Positions 26,543 through 35,997 are shown, counted from the stretch's first letter. The stretch: 64,000 nucleotides of DNA from Synechococcus sp. AG-679-B05 (GCA_003210795.1 QCUJ01000001.1:1-64000); one strand, 5' to 3'. Numbers and translations: made by a program. The notes: generated by a model not told the origin, from the sequence alone.

Positions 26543-27709
26543 TTGCAGGCCTTGATTGCCGGTGCTGGACCGGCTGGCTGTCATCTAGCCATTCGACTGG
26601 CGCGTTCCGGCTGGCGCGTCACCCTGGCTGATCCGTTACCGGATCCAAGGCGCAACGCTTATTCCAGCGGCGCATTGCCGCTGAGGGATGTCAACCGTCT
26701 TTGCATTCCACAGGCGTGTCGTTCAGCGCACTGGTGGGGGTGGCAGTTACTCAACCCTGCGGGAGTGGAACACCAGTGGTGGTCTGATGATGCCCTTGGC
26801 GTTGTGCTCGACTTCGCTGCCTTCAGGTCATGGTTGTGGGGCGAGGCAGTGCAGGCCGGTGTGGAGCTACTGCCTGGGCGACGCGTGCGACTGCAACGGC
26901 TTGACGCAGACAGTGCCGTGGTGAGGATTCAGGCCAACGGCGAAGCCAGTGAAGAGAGGGTGTGCGCTCACCTGGTGGATGCGACCGGCGCGCGTCGTGT
27001 TCTGCTGCGCCAGGCCGGAGTTGAGGTTGATTCTCCAGAGGATCCGCTTCTCTCCGGTGAGGGAAGCGAGTGGTTGCTTCAAGGAAATGACCGAACCACG
27101 GCGAGATGGAGGGACCGGCTCAGCTTCATGCTCGGCAGCCAGTGGATACCGCACGGCTATGGATGGGTTTTTCCCATGGGTGATCACCAGCTGAAGGTGG
27201 GGATCTGCCGCTTGGCTCCACCCACTGGGTCGCGGGCCTCGATCAACACAGCATTGAAGCGATTGCTCAACCGCTTTGGATTGGATCAACTGCCTGTTCT
27301 GGACCGCCATGGAGGCCTTGTTTCCAGCACGGTCAACCGTCGAGAGACGTCTGGTTCAGGGGTGCTTCGCGCAGTGGGTGATTCGGCGAGCACCGCCAAT
27401 CTGCTTGGAGGGGAAGGCATTCGCCATGCCATGGACAGCGCCGATGTTCTGGCGGAGTGTCTTGTCTCTGGAGCGACGCTGCAGGACTACCAGTTGAGTT
27501 TGAAACGCCTGTTCAACTGGAGGTGGGGCGTCTCCAATCGACTAGCACGCAGAACCTGGTGGGGGCTCAATAACAATTCCGCTGATGAGCGCATAGACCG
27601 ACTCATCAGCGGACTGTCCGAACAGGCCTCGGCTGAAGACCTGTCCGAACTGCTGTTTAATTACCGCTTCGAGCGCTATGGCTGGAGATTACTTCCCTAT
27701 CTGCGCTGA
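26543..27709 (+). CDS. FAD-dependent oxidoreductase, geranylgeranyl-reductase-like
   Basis: 388 residues from TTG 26543. The N-terminal FAD-binding loop is IAGAGPAGCHLAIRLARSGW. PHGYGWVFPMGDHQLKVGI is typical of geranylgeranyl reductase and related flavoproteins, and VGDSASTANLLGGEGIRHAMDSAD is the second flavin motif. Substrate not certain: a prenyl, carotenoid or related lipid is likely. Being 15 bases after dxs supports isoprenoid metabolism by inference. Confidence 0.75.
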   Translation: MQALIAGAGPAGCHLAIRLARSGWRVTLADPLPDPRRNAYSSGALPLRDVNRLCIPQACRSAHWWGWQLLNPAGVEHQWWSDDALGVVLDFAAFRSWLWGEAVQAGVELLPGRRVRLQRLDADSAVVRIQANGEASEERVCAHLVDATGARRVLLRQAGVEVDSPEDPLLSGEGSEWLLQGNDRTTARWRDRLSFMLGSQWIPHGYGWVFPMGDHQLKVGICRLAPPTGSRASINTALKRLLNRFGLDQLPVLDRHGGLVSSTVNRRETSGSGVLRAVGDSASTANLLGGEGIRHAMDSADVLAECLVSGATLQDYQLSLKRLFNWRWGVSNRLARRTWWGLNNNSADERIDRLISGLSEQASAEDLSELLFNYRFERYGWRLLPYLR

Positions 27710-27721
27710 AGGGGACTCTCT

Positions 27722-27979
27722 TCAGAGCATGCCGCGGGCAGCCATGCCCTGAATAGCGCCGATGCCGATGATGTGGCCCAGGCTGGTGGTTCCCAGCAGA
27801 GCGGCATGGCCCATTCCGCCGAAAAAGGCTGGATTCGGCAACTTGGCACCTTCGTTGGGGTGCTTGATGGTGGCTTTGCCCACAACGATGGCGATCACGT
27901 TGCAGACGATCATCACCACGGCGACCTTGGGAGACCAGCTCACTGTTGCGGGTGCGATGGCGAGCAGAGGAGACAGCAT
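27722..27979 (-). CDS. psaK: Photosystem I subunit PsaK
   Basis: 85 residues from the ATG at 27979 (MLSPLLAIAPATVSWSPKVA). Two membrane spans (VVMIVCNVIAIVVGKATI and GHAALLGTTSLGHIIGIGAI) with NPAFFGGMG between them are the PsaK pattern. PsaK sits at the outer edge of photosystem I near the site of state-transition antenna contact. The longer ORF-track version adds three residues. It is convergent with the flavoprotein gene. Confidence 0.93.
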   Translation of the reverse strand: MLSPLLAIAPATVSWSPKVAVVMIVCNVIAIVVGKATIKHPNEGAKLPNPAFFGGMGHAALLGTTSLGHIIGIGAIQGMAARGML

Positions 27980-28037
27980 TCGAACCACAGAGCGACACCA
28001 TATTTTCTCGCAAATGAAGCATTTGCAGCGGGCTCTC

Positions 28038-28328
28038 TTAAGAGTTGTTCACCCTCTGTTGATCTTGCTGCCATAACCCGATCACAAGAACCGCATTGCC
28101 GAGGGTGAGAAAGGCCTCGGCTCCGCCGTGAAGTGCGTCCACATCCACCAGCTCCGCCTGACAGCAGCGTTGGGCCAGTACGGCAGCAACGATGGTGACC
28201 AGGACGAACAGAAGTGTGAGGCGAAACCCCCAGACCGCAAGGGAGGGCAGGGTTCCACTGCGTTGAATCCAGCGCAGAAACAGCAGATAAGGCAGCAGAG
28301 AAAGGGCGAAGAGTGGTGCTGGATCCAT
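28038..28328 (-). CDS. DUF3593 membrane protein
   Basis: 96 residues with three hydrophobic segments (LFALSLLPYLLFLRWI, FRLTLLFVLVTIVAAVL, and FLTLGNAVLVIGLWQQ) and the signature ALHGGAEAFLTLGN. DUF3593 is restricted to cyanobacteria and plastid-bearing organisms. It lies 7 bases after the DUF2499 gene; the two families are often neighbours, and I recall fused plant homologues, so they probably act together. Function unknown. Confidence 0.8.
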   Translation of the reverse strand: MDPAPLFALSLLPYLLFLRWIQRSGTLPSLAVWGFRLTLLFVLVTIVAAVLAQRCCQAELVDVDALHGGAEAFLTLGNAVLVIGLWQQDQQRVNNS

Positions 28329-28335
28329 GGGTGGC

Positions 28336-28614
28336 TCACTCAGGCGCGGGTCGGTTCAGCAGCTGCCAAGCAGCCCAGGCAAGCGCGATGTTCCCCGTGA
28401 GGGTGAGGGCGGCCTGCAGGGTCACAAGCGGCCGGAGGGTTTCGCTGTTGTCGTAGAGATGCCAGGTGCATGCCGCCATGGCGCTGATTAGAGCCGGAAG
28501 CATCGCCAGGGCAAGGCCTGTCAGCCCTCGCTTCTGGATCAGAACGATGGCAACGCTCCACTCGATCACCGAGGCGACGTGGATCCACCAGGTCCCGAGA
28601 GATAAAGCATGCAT
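28336..28614 (-). CDS. DUF2499 membrane protein (Ycf49-like)
   Basis: 92 residues, MHALSLGTWWIHVASVIEWS at the start, three hydrophobic segments, and ACTWHLYDNSETLRPLV as a conserved loop with His and Tyr. Matches DUF2499, found in cyanobacteria and plants. First gene of a two-gene unit with DUF3593 on the minus strand, just upstream of psaK on the same strand; photosynthetic role is inference. Confidence 0.8.
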   Translation of the reverse strand: MHALSLGTWWIHVASVIEWSVAIVLIQKRGLTGLALAMLPALISAMAACTWHLYDNSETLRPLVTLQAALTLTGNIALAWAAWQLLNRPAPE

Positions 28615-28671
28615 GGATCGACCCTAAACAAGCTGCGCAGCGGATAATGACGATGATTTCCAGGTGCGTCG

Positions 28672-29736
28672 GTGGTTGATCGTTCCGCTGCGACGCTCCT
28701 GCTCTGCGGTTATTACGGCGAAAAAAATCTCGGTGACGATGCGCTGCTCACCGTTTTGCTCGAGGATCTTCCAGCCGGCTGTCGGTTGTTGATCACCGCC
28801 AGTGATGGCAACGTTCTCCATCAGCTCTGTCCCTCCGCCAGGAGGGTGAATCGGCGCTCGCTTCCAGCGGTTGTCGCGGCCGTCGGAACGGTTGATGCGG
28901 TTGTGCTGGGCGGCGGCAGTTTGCTGCAGGACAGCACAAGCTTTCGAAGCCTGATCTATTACCTCGTTCTGATTGCAACGGCCCGATTGCGGCTACGACC
29001 TGTTCTGCTTTGGGGGCAGGGTCTTGGACCTCTGCATCGGCCCATCAGCCGCTGGTTGGTTCGCATGATGCTTCCGTTGTGCAGTAGTGCCAGCTGGCGC
29101 GATCAGACATCGTTCTCTGTTGCGAAACGCTGGGCCCCGAACCTCACGATGGATGTCGCCCCAGATCCGGTGTGGCAGCTGCCTCAGAGGGAGTGGGCAG
29201 GGGGGGGCTCCATCGTTCTGAGCTGGCGACCAACGCCGATGCTGGATTCGCAGGGATGGCGCTGTTTGCTGGAAGCTCTGGCCGCTGTGGCGGACCGACT
29301 CGATGCTCCGGTGTGTTGGCTGGCGTTTCATCAGGAACAGGACGCCCCGCTGCTTCCCTCACTGCGGGAGCAGAAGCTCATTCCAGAGAACCTTCTGCAT
29401 CGCTGCCACACCGTTGTCCCCACAGAACTGAGCACGGTCTTTGAGCAGGTGCGCACGGCGCGCCTTGTGATTCCGATGCGATTGCACGCTCTGGTTCTGG
29501 CCCGTCTGGCTGGATGTCCCATCGCTGCCCTCAGCTACGACCCCAAGGTGGAAGCCGCCGCGGACATGGCTGGTATTCCCTGGCTGCCTTTGGCTCAGCT
29601 TCCCGATTCAGCAACCCTTGCTGAGCAGTGGAACGAAACGGCGGATCAGCCTCCGTTCAAGGACGGCATCGAGACGATCCGCAGGGATGTTTCGCGTCAT
29701 GGGCAACGGCTCCGTCAGGCGTTGCAACTGCTTTAG
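28672..29736 (+). CDS. csaB: Polysaccharide pyruvyl transferase CsaB
   Basis: 354 residues from GTG 28672. GYYGEKNLGDDALLTVLLEDL, VVLGGGSLLQDSTS and SYDPKVEAAADMAGIPWL match CsaB, which adds pyruvate ketal to a cell-wall polysaccharide that anchors surface-layer proteins. No transmembrane segment, so cytoplasmic or peripheral. Its last 4 bases overlap the convergent ATPase gene of the Ggt operon. Confidence 0.88.
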   Translation: MVDRSAATLLLCGYYGEKNLGDDALLTVLLEDLPAGCRLLITASDGNVLHQLCPSARRVNRRSLPAVVAAVGTVDAVVLGGGSLLQDSTSFRSLIYYLVLIATARLRLRPVLLWGQGLGPLHRPISRWLVRMMLPLCSSASWRDQTSFSVAKRWAPNLTMDVAPDPVWQLPQREWAGGGSIVLSWRPTPMLDSQGWRCLLEALAAVADRLDAPVCWLAFHQEQDAPLLPSLREQKLIPENLLHRCHTVVPTELSTVFEQVRTARLVIPMRLHALVLARLAGCPIAALSYDPKVEAAADMAGIPWLPLAQLPDSATLAEQWNETADQPPFKDGIETIRRDVSRHGQRLRQALQLL

Positions 29737-30707
29737 GAGCGGCTGAGGCGTTTTTCGCTGATCGGATCGAAATGGTGCTCGTCCTGAGGCGACCAGCTCA
29801 CACCAAGATTTTCGCCGGGTTGCAAGTCAGCTGAACAAAGCATCTGTAGCTGGCCAGCGGCGCCCTCCAGCAGCAGGAGTTGATTGGCCCCAAGCCACTC
29901 ACGTCCGATCAGCCTGCAGCGATCTCCGTTTTCATCCGGGCGAAGGTGCTCCGGTCGGATTCCGATGCATGCTCCGTTCGTCTTCTTCAACCAGTTGATC
30001 TGGGGACGACCGATGAACCCTGCGACGAACCGGGTCGCTGGTTTGAGATATAGCTCCTGCGGTGTACCGATCTGTTCGATGCGTCCGTTTCGCAGCACGG
30101 CGATGCGATCGGCAAGAGCCATCGCTTCCTGCTGGTCATGCGTGACGTACAGCACCGGTTGTGGTCCCTGCAGAATCAGGCGTCGGAGCTGAGGGCGCAG
30201 TTCATCGCGCAACTGGGCATCCAGGTTGCTCATCGGTTCATCCAGCAGATAAACGCTCGGATTGCGCAGAAGGGCTCTGCCGAGGGCCACCCGTTGCCGC
30301 TGACCGCCTGACAATTGCTCGGGGCGCCGGTCCGCTTCGTTGACCAGTTGAACCGTGCTCAGGACAGCATCGATCTGCTCCCGACGCTTCGCAGGAGCCA
30401 TCCCCCTGATCTTCAAGCCCAGATCCAGGTTGTCCCGGACGCTCAGGTGCGGGAAAAGGGCGTAGCTCTGAAACACCATGCCAATGCGTCGTCGCTCCGC
30501 CGGTATTCCGTCCAGGGAGCGGCCGTCCAGTTCGATCCCGCCTTCATCCGGATGTTCCAGTCCAGCGATCAAGCGAAGGGCGGTGCTCTTTCCGCAACCG
30601 CTCGGCCCCAGCAGTGCCACACATTCACCGGTCAGAACCTCAAGGTTCAGATCCCGCAGGATCCAGCGGGAGCCGTAACGCTTTCCGAGTGTGTGCAGCT
30701 TCAGCAT
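29733..30707 (-). CDS. ggtA: ABC transporter ATPase of the glucosylglycerol system (MalK/UgpC type)
   Basis: 324 residues: Walker [14 protein letters not shown], signature LSGGQRQRVALGRALL, Walker B VYLLDEPMSNLDAQLR, H-loop YVTHDQQEAMALAD, and a short TOBE-like C-terminal part. It is last in the operon ggpS-ggtB-ggtC-ggtD-ggtA, and the ATG overlaps the preceding stop by one base. It powers uptake of glucosylglycerol, sucrose or related osmolytes; the specificity is inferred from ggpS. Confidence 0.82.
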   Translation of the reverse strand: MLKLHTLGKRYGSRWILRDLNLEVLTGECVALLGPSGCGKSTALRLIAGLEHPDEGGIELDGRSLDGIPAERRRIGMVFQSYALFPHLSVRDNLDLGLKIRGMAPAKRREQIDAVLSTVQLVNEADRRPEQLSGGQRQRVALGRALLRNPSVYLLDEPMSNLDAQLRDELRPQLRRLILQGPQPVLYVTHDQQEAMALADRIAVLRNGRIEQIGTPQELYLKPATRFVAGFIGRPQINWLKKTNGACIGIRPEHLRPDENGDRCRLIGREWLGANQLLLLEGAAGQLQMLCSADLQPGENLGVSWSPQDEHHFDPISEKRLSRS

Positions 30708-31525
30708 CAGCCCTTCACAGCTCCATTGGTGAGACCTGCCACGATCTGCCGCTGACAGAGGAGCACCAGCGCCAGCAGGGGCAGGGAACCCAGCACCGTT
30801 GCAGCGGCATAGGCTCCGTAGGGGACCGCGTAGATCGACGATCCCGCGATGCGCGCCATGGCGACCGGAAGGGTGAGCAGATCATCACGACTCAACCAGG
30901 TGAGTGCGATCGGGTATTCATTCCAGGCGAACAGGAACACCAGAATTCCGGTGCTGGCGGTGGCTGGTGCGATCAACGGCATCAGCACCCAGCGCAATCG
31001 ATCAACGACACCGAGTCCTTCCAGGCGGGCTGCATCGTCGAGCTCATTCGGGAGACCCTCGAAGGCCGAGATCAGCAACAGCAGCGCCAGCGGAAGCGCC
31101 AGACCGGCATAGGGCAAAGCGATGGCTAGAAGGTTGTTTCCCATCTGAAATTCTCGTGCCAATTCCAGCAGTGCCAGGAACAACAGCACATAGGGAAACA
31201 GCGCTGCGGCCCCAACAACTGTTCTGATCGTTCTGCGGGAGGCCGGAGCCATCCGTGCGATGCCGTAGGCAGCCGGCACCGCCAGCAGCAGGGTGAGCAG
31301 AGTTGACAGGCCGCCCACAAGAGAGCTGTTGAACAGGTAACGCCAGAAGGGCGGATCACCACTCAGCAGTTCGCGGTAATGAGCCAGCGTCCACCGTTGC
31401 TGAAAAGGGATATCGGCGTTCACCAGAGCGTCGCTGCTCGTAAACGATGTGATCAGCTGCCAGAGCATCGGCAGTAAAGACCAGATCAGCAACAGCGCGA
31501 TCCAGAGGGGTCGGGATCTGTTCAT
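30707..31525 (-). CDS. ggtD: Sugar-type ABC transporter permease (MalG-like), glucosylglycerol system
   Basis: 272 residues with six membrane segments and the EAA loop DDAARLEGLGVVDRLRWVLMPL. The MalG half of the permease pair. Starts ATGA-overlapped with the preceding permease gene and ends one base into the ATPase gene, so it is translationally coupled. Substrate inferred from ggpS in the same operon. Confidence 0.82.
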   Translation of the reverse strand: MNRSRPLWIALLLIWSLLPMLWQLITSFTSSDALVNADIPFQQRWTLAHYRELLSGDPPFWRYLFNSSLVGGLSTLLTLLLAVPAAYGIARMAPASRRTIRTVVGAAALFPYVLLFLALLELAREFQMGNNLLAIALPYAGLALPLALLLLISAFEGLPNELDDAARLEGLGVVDRLRWVLMPLIAPATASTGILVFLFAWNEYPIALTWLSRDDLLTLPVAMARIAGSSIYAVPYGAYAAATVLGSLPLLALVLLCQRQIVAGLTNGAVKG

Positions 31526-32388
31526 GACTTCAGTGGGCGCAAAAGCCCGCTGATCTGCAGCAGAACAGCGACTGTGAAAATTACCAGGCTGAGCAGCACA
31601 AAGCCGGCCAGCATCACCGTGGCGCTGTAGCCAAAGTCGAGAAAGCGCATCGCATTGAGATAGGCGTATTGAGCGATGCTTTCAGTGCTGCCAGCAGGGC
31701 CTCCGCCTGTGAGCACCTGAATCAGATCGAACACGCCTGCGGCCTGGGCGGTGCGAAACAGAATGCCGATCAGGATGTAGGGAGTCAGCAAGGGCAATGT
31801 GATCGCAGTGAGGGCCTGGCGTGTCTTACCTCCCTCCAGCCGAAAGGCGCTGTAGAGATCATCGGGAATGGTCTGGAGGCCTGCCAACAACAACAGCGTG
31901 ATGAAGGGGGTTGTCTTCCAGACGTCAGCCATCACCGTGGCTAACCACGTCCAGTCGGGATTGGAGAGAAGATTTAGGGGCGACAGTCCTGCGGACTGGG
32001 CCATCTGCTCCAGAGGCCCATATGGAGTGTTGAAGATCCAACGCCAACCCAGCGCCATCATTGTGGTGGGCAGTGCCCATGGCAGCAAACTCAAGGCCCG
32101 AACCACCCCGCGCCCGCGCCAGCGTTGGTCCAGAAGCAGTGCCATGGCCAGAGCCAGCACAATCTCCAGCCCCACGGACAAAGCAGCGAAGCGCGATGTC
32201 TGCACTGCGTCCTGCCAGAAGCGGGCATCCTCCAGCAGCCGAATCCAGTTGGCACCTTGATTGGAAACCGGTTCCAGGCCGGTGAGCACGGAGCTGGCAT
32301 GCATGCTCAGCCAGCTGTAACGGAGCATCGGCCAGCCGAACACCATCGCCATCAGCAGCAGAGCTGGGAGGGCCAGCAACCCGTTCAA
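31522..32388 (-). CDS. ggtC: Sugar-type ABC transporter permease (MalF-like), glucosylglycerol system
   Basis: 288 residues, six membrane segments, EAA loop YSAFRLEGGKTRQALTAITLP. The MalF half of the pair. Four-base ATGA overlaps at both ends show a tight operon. Compared with the lone permease at 4.4 kb, it is a separate paralogue with its partners present. Confidence 0.82.
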   Translation of the reverse strand: MNGLLALPALLLMAMVFGWPMLRYSWLSMHASSVLTGLEPVSNQGANWIRLLEDARFWQDAVQTSRFAALSVGLEIVLALAMALLLDQRWRGRGVVRALSLLPWALPTTMMALGWRWIFNTPYGPLEQMAQSAGLSPLNLLSNPDWTWLATVMADVWKTTPFITLLLLAGLQTIPDDLYSAFRLEGGKTRQALTAITLPLLTPYILIGILFRTAQAAGVFDLIQVLTGGGPAGSTESIAQYAYLNAMRFLDFGYSATVMLAGFVLLSLVIFTVAVLLQISGLLRPLKS

Positions 32389-33647
32389 GACACTCCTCCA
32401 GCCGAGCGCAGCAATGTGAGCGTTGCGCCTTGCAGTTGATCCATGGCCTGATCGGGATCGCGCTTTTCAGTGAGCAAGCCACTGAGCTGGCGTTGGAGCA
32501 AATCACTCATCTGGGCATAGAGCGGTGTGATCGGTCTAGGCTCAGCGATAGACAGTGCCTCCTCCAACTGAGGCAGCACAGGTGATGCCTCCAGAAGTTC
32601 CGGATCGTGGAACAGGGCGGCATGTGTGGGGGTGTAGCCCTGTCTTAAGAAACGGTCCCGTTGCGCATCCGGGCTGGTGAGGGCGCGAATCGCTTCAGCG
32701 GTGGCCTGCTGGTGGAGGCTGCCGCGCAACAGGCTGAATCCCCAGCTCCCCAGTGTTGCTGCAGGAGATGCTCCGGGTTGGGCCACCATGGTTGACACAC
32801 CAACACTCCCCTTGACGGCGCTGCTTTCGGACTGCAGCTCAGCCCAGGCGTAGGGCCAGTTCCGCATCAGCGCTGCATCGCCCGATTTGAAAGCCTGAAG
32901 GGTTTCAGGTTCGGAGTAATTGCTCACCGCCAGGGGGCTTGTTCCCTGGGTGATCAGTTGTTGCATCCAATGCGCGGTCAGACGGGCTGCTTCCGAATCG
33001 AACGTTGGCTGCCCTGTCTCAGGATCGAGCCATGTACCCCCGAAGGCGCTGAGGAATTCCACAAAGTTGCAACTGAGGCCTTCGTACTGGCGACCCTGCC
33101 AGACAAAACCCTCTTTGACCTTCCCTTCGGCTCGCAGATTCTGGGCGATCTGTATGAGCTCCTCGGCGGTTTGAGGCGGCTCTGGCATCAGGTCCTTTCG
33201 CCAGTAGAGCAGACCCACATCGGCACCGAACGGCCAGCGATACAGGGCACCATCGACGCTGTTGCCCAGCTGGGCACCGGCCACCAGCGATTCGATGTCG
33301 TCGCTGTCAAACCAGGGATCCAAGGGTTGGAGCCAGTCAGCGGCCACATATTTCGGCAGCCAGGTGACGTCGACCAGCAGAGCATCAAAGGGAGGCGTCC
33401 CCAGAAGAAGACTGCTGATGGCCAGATCCGAGATGGATTCGGTGTCCCTTGGCCCTCTGATGACTTTCAAGGCGATCCGGCCGTTGTTTTCGGCGTTGAA
33501 CCGCTTCACCTGATCGGCTGTTGCGTCGACAAAGGGCGCCGGCATCAGGATCGTGACCTGCTCTGGGCGATGCACGCTGCTCCAGCCGATGGAGCCTGCC
33601 AGCAGCAGACCCATCAGCATCAACAGCAGGCGACGCATCAACGGCAT
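32385..33647 (-). CDS. ggtB: Periplasmic osmolyte-binding protein of the Ggt transporter
   Basis: 420-residue MalE-type solute-binding protein. The N-terminus MRRLLLMLMGLLLAGSIGW is a signal peptide; no lipoprotein cysteine is obvious. The mature part follows the extracellular-solute-binding family 1 fold (VIRGPRDTESISDLAISSLL..., FVWQGRQYEGLSCNFVEFL). The start overlaps the ggpS stop by one base. It should capture leaked or external glucosylglycerol and similar sugars; the ligand is inferred from context. Confidence 0.8.
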   Translation of the reverse strand: MPLMRRLLLMLMGLLLAGSIGWSSVHRPEQVTILMPAPFVDATADQVKRFNAENNGRIALKVIRGPRDTESISDLAISSLLLGTPPFDALLVDVTWLPKYVAADWLQPLDPWFDSDDIESLVAGAQLGNSVDGALYRWPFGADVGLLYWRKDLMPEPPQTAEELIQIAQNLRAEGKVKEGFVWQGRQYEGLSCNFVEFLSAFGGTWLDPETGQPTFDSEAARLTAHWMQQLITQGTSPLAVSNYSEPETLQAFKSGDAALMRNWPYAWAELQSESSAVKGSVGVSTMVAQPGASPAATLGSWGFSLLRGSLHQQATAEAIRALTSPDAQRDRFLRQGYTPTHAALFHDPELLEASPVLPQLEEALSIAEPRPITPLYAQMSDLLQRQLSGLLTEKRDPDQAMDQLQGATLTLLRSAGGVS

Positions 33648-35143
33648 CAGCCGACGTTGATGGGGGCCCGTAAACCAGCCAACTGTTCATCGGCCCAGTC
33701 GCGCACGGTGTAGGCCTCGACGGCTCCAGACATGTGCTCCATCCGCTGGCGCTGCTCGTCTTCAGGCATCTCAAGGGCTGACTCGATGGCTTCATCCATG
33801 CGGCGCTTCGAATAGGGGTTGGTCAGCACTGCACCCTCGAGCACAACGGAGGCCCCTGTGAATTCAGACAGCACAAGCACACCCCCGCGGTTGCGTCGGG
33901 CGGCTGCGTATTCCTTGGCAACCAGATTGAGACCGTCGCGCAGTGGTGTGATCCAGCAAATGTCGGCGTGGCAGAACCAGGCCACCATTTCCTCGTAGGG
34001 AATGCGCCTGGTGGAGAAGCGAACCGGAACCCAATCAATCTGACTGAAGCGACCATTGATTCGTCCGGCCATTTCTTCGATCGACCTTTGCGTTTCCTCG
34101 TAGATCTTCATCCCGCTGGTCGCGGCAACGCAGGCCAGCATCAGCACAACTTCACCATGAAGATCGCTGCGGCGCTCCAGCAGTCGCTCGAAGGCCAAGA
34201 GAAGCTCCTCGTTGCCTTTGGTGTAATCGACCCTGCTGGCTGAAAGGATTAGTTTTCGACCTTTTTTCGTGTCCTGAACGATCATTTCGCCATGGCTTTC
34301 AACAGGTGCGCTCCAGCACAACTGCTGGATCACATCGGGAGAGGTTCCTACCGGTGAACTCAGGAGCTGAATCTGTCGACCACCGTGGTTGAGATGGTCC
34401 GTCACGCTGCCTTCAGCAAGGGCGGTTCCAACGGTGATGAATTTTTGATCCACCGGTTGTTTGGGTCCCCGTCTTGCCCCGACCAATGTGGTGGCTGCAC
34501 GGGCAAAGTTTTCGGTGTATCTGGGGATATGAAATCCCACCACATCGCAGCAGAGGAGGCTTTCAAGGATTTGTTCCCGCCAGGGAAGAATTGCAAAAAC
34601 GTCGTTGCTGGGAAACGGTGTGTGGTGAAAAAAGGCGATTTTCAGGTCGGGACGCTTCTCCCGAATGAAGCCTGGAGCCAGCCATAGGTTGTAATCGTGA
34701 ACCCAGACAGTGGCCCCCTCAGCGGCTTCAGCACAGGCGGCATCGGCGAAACATCGATTGACAACTTCAAAAATTTCCCAATTAGCGTTATTGACGTTGA
34801 AATGGGTTGGGAAGGTGTGCAGTATTGGCCAGAAACATTCTTTGGAAGTGATGTGATAAAAGCTTGAAATTTGTTCATCACTTAATGGAATTCTGCGCAG
34901 CGTAAATGTCGCAGGATTGGACATTTCGATACGCTCGGTTTCGAGATCTGAAGGTGACTCCGAACGCCTCCATGCGATCCAGGTGCCATCACTGCTGGTT
35001 CGAAACAGATTCCTCAGGGTTGGAATGATTCCGTTAGGACTTTTCTGATCAACCCAGATTCTCTTGCCTTCCTGATTTCTTGATTCGTCGAAGGGAGTCC
35101 TGTGGTAGAGAATGATGAAAGGACTTTTTCCCTCGATAGTCAT
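33647..35143 (-). CDS. ggpS: Glucosylglycerol-phosphate synthase
   Basis: GT20-family enzyme joining ADP-glucose and glycerol 3-phosphate, the key step to the osmoprotectant glucosylglycerol. 498 residues. WVHDYNLWLAPGFIREKRPDL, FHHTPFPSNDVFA, ASRVDYTKGNEELLLAFERLL and PLRDGLNLVAKEY are the family's donor- and acceptor-site motifs, and the N-terminus (FIILYHRTPFDES) is the GgpS form rather than OtsA. First gene of the five-gene operon; a separate phosphatase gene (ggpP) is not in this window. Only 46 bases lie upstream, so its promoter is in or near the peroxiredoxin gene end. Confidence 0.93.
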   Translation of the reverse strand: MTIEGKSPFIILYHRTPFDESRNQEGKRIWVDQKSPNGIIPTLRNLFRTSSDGTWIAWRRSESPSDLETERIEMSNPATFTLRRIPLSDEQISSFYHITSKECFWPILHTFPTHFNVNNANWEIFEVVNRCFADAACAEAAEGATVWVHDYNLWLAPGFIREKRPDLKIAFFHHTPFPSNDVFAILPWREQILESLLCCDVVGFHIPRYTENFARAATTLVGARRGPKQPVDQKFITVGTALAEGSVTDHLNHGGRQIQLLSSPVGTSPDVIQQLCWSAPVESHGEMIVQDTKKGRKLILSASRVDYTKGNEELLLAFERLLERRSDLHGEVVLMLACVAATSGMKIYEETQRSIEEMAGRINGRFSQIDWVPVRFSTRRIPYEEMVAWFCHADICWITPLRDGLNLVAKEYAAARRNRGGVLVLSEFTGASVVLEGAVLTNPYSKRRMDEAIESALEMPEDEQRQRMEHMSGAVEAYTVRDWADEQLAGLRAPINVG

Positions 35144-35189
35144 ATAACCAAACTTTTTATGCGCACCTTTTCATGAGAGCGCCCATCTG

Positions 35190-35747
35190 TCAAATCGCTG
35201 TGCTTTGAAGAGCCTGGATGGTCTCAAGCACTTCTTTGGCATGGCCGCTGGGTCGCACGGCCACCCAGCGTTCGCGGAGGATTCCTTCCGGATCAATCAA
35301 AAAGCTGTGCCGCAGCGAGTAAGGCGCCATCCATGAGCCGTATGCCTTGCTCACTACTCCATCCGGGTCGGATAAAAGCGGAAAGCTGAGCCCTTCGCTG
35401 TCGCAGAACGATTCATGGTCATCAACACTGTCGGCGCTGATGCCAATCACTTCTGTGTTGGCTGCAGAAAATTCCTGATGAAGAGCTTCGAACCCTCTTG
35501 CTTCAATCGTGCATCCGCCGGTGAAGTCCCGGGGATAGAAGTACACCGCAAGCCAGCGGCCCCGTAAGTCTTTGCTGCTCCATCGCTCTCGATCGGGCTC
35601 CGAGCGGCTTGAGCCGGGAAGATCGAAATCTGGAACCGGTTCTCCGCTTTTCAGCACAACACCCCCGAGAGCCTGAGCTTTCGAGGGTGAAAGAGAGAGT
35701 GCTGAAACAAGTAGACCGGCGTTGATGAGAAGGTCTCGTCTACGCAC
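35190..35747 (-). CDS. Peroxiredoxin Q/BCP, exported (Tat-like signal)
   Basis: 185 residues from GTG 35747 (MRRRDLLINAGLLVSALSLS), a twin-arginine-like signal, ending near SKAQALGG. The mature PrxQ domain has the peroxidatic Cys in FTGGCTIEARGFE and PDFDLPGSS; a second Cys follows about 50 residues later (FCDSEGLSFPL). Reduces peroxides; the signal suggests the thylakoid lumen or periplasm. The ORF-track start at 35837 runs into rpmB and is rejected. Confidence 0.85.
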   Translation of the reverse strand: MRRRDLLINAGLLVSALSLSPSKAQALGGVVLKSGEPVPDFDLPGSSRSEPDRERWSSKDLRGRWLAVYFYPRDFTGGCTIEARGFEALHQEFSAANTEVIGISADSVDDHESFCDSEGLSFPLLSDPDGVVSKAYGSWMAPYSLRHSFLIDPEGILRERWVAVRPSGHAKEVLETIQALQSTAI

Positions 35748-35760
35748 GCTGATCCTAGAT

Positions 35761-35997
35761 TCAGAGCTTGGCCAGATTAATGCCAAGGGACTTGGCATAG
35801 GCGCCAAGACCTTTCTTCTGGATGGTTTTAAGGGCACGGGTGGTCACCCGCAGGTTCACCCAGCGCTTGCCTTCAGCCCACCAGAGGCGCCTGTTCTGCA
35901 GATTGGCCTGCTGCAGCTTTTTGGTGCGGATGTGGGAATGGCTTACTGCCATGCCGTTGTTGGCGCGAGTTCCTGTGAGCTGGCACACCCGAGACAT
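35761..35997 (-). CDS. rpmB: 50S ribosomal protein L28
   Basis: 78 residues, [20 protein letters not shown], then [21 protein letters not shown], the bacterial L28 signature. Basic, no membrane span. It is upstream of the peroxiredoxin gene on the same strand, 13 bases apart, so they may be co-transcribed. Confidence 0.97.
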   Translation of the reverse strand: MSRVCQLTGTRANNGMAVSHSHIRTKKLQQANLQNRRLWWAEGKRWVNLRVTTRALKTIQKKGLGAYAKSLGINLAKL

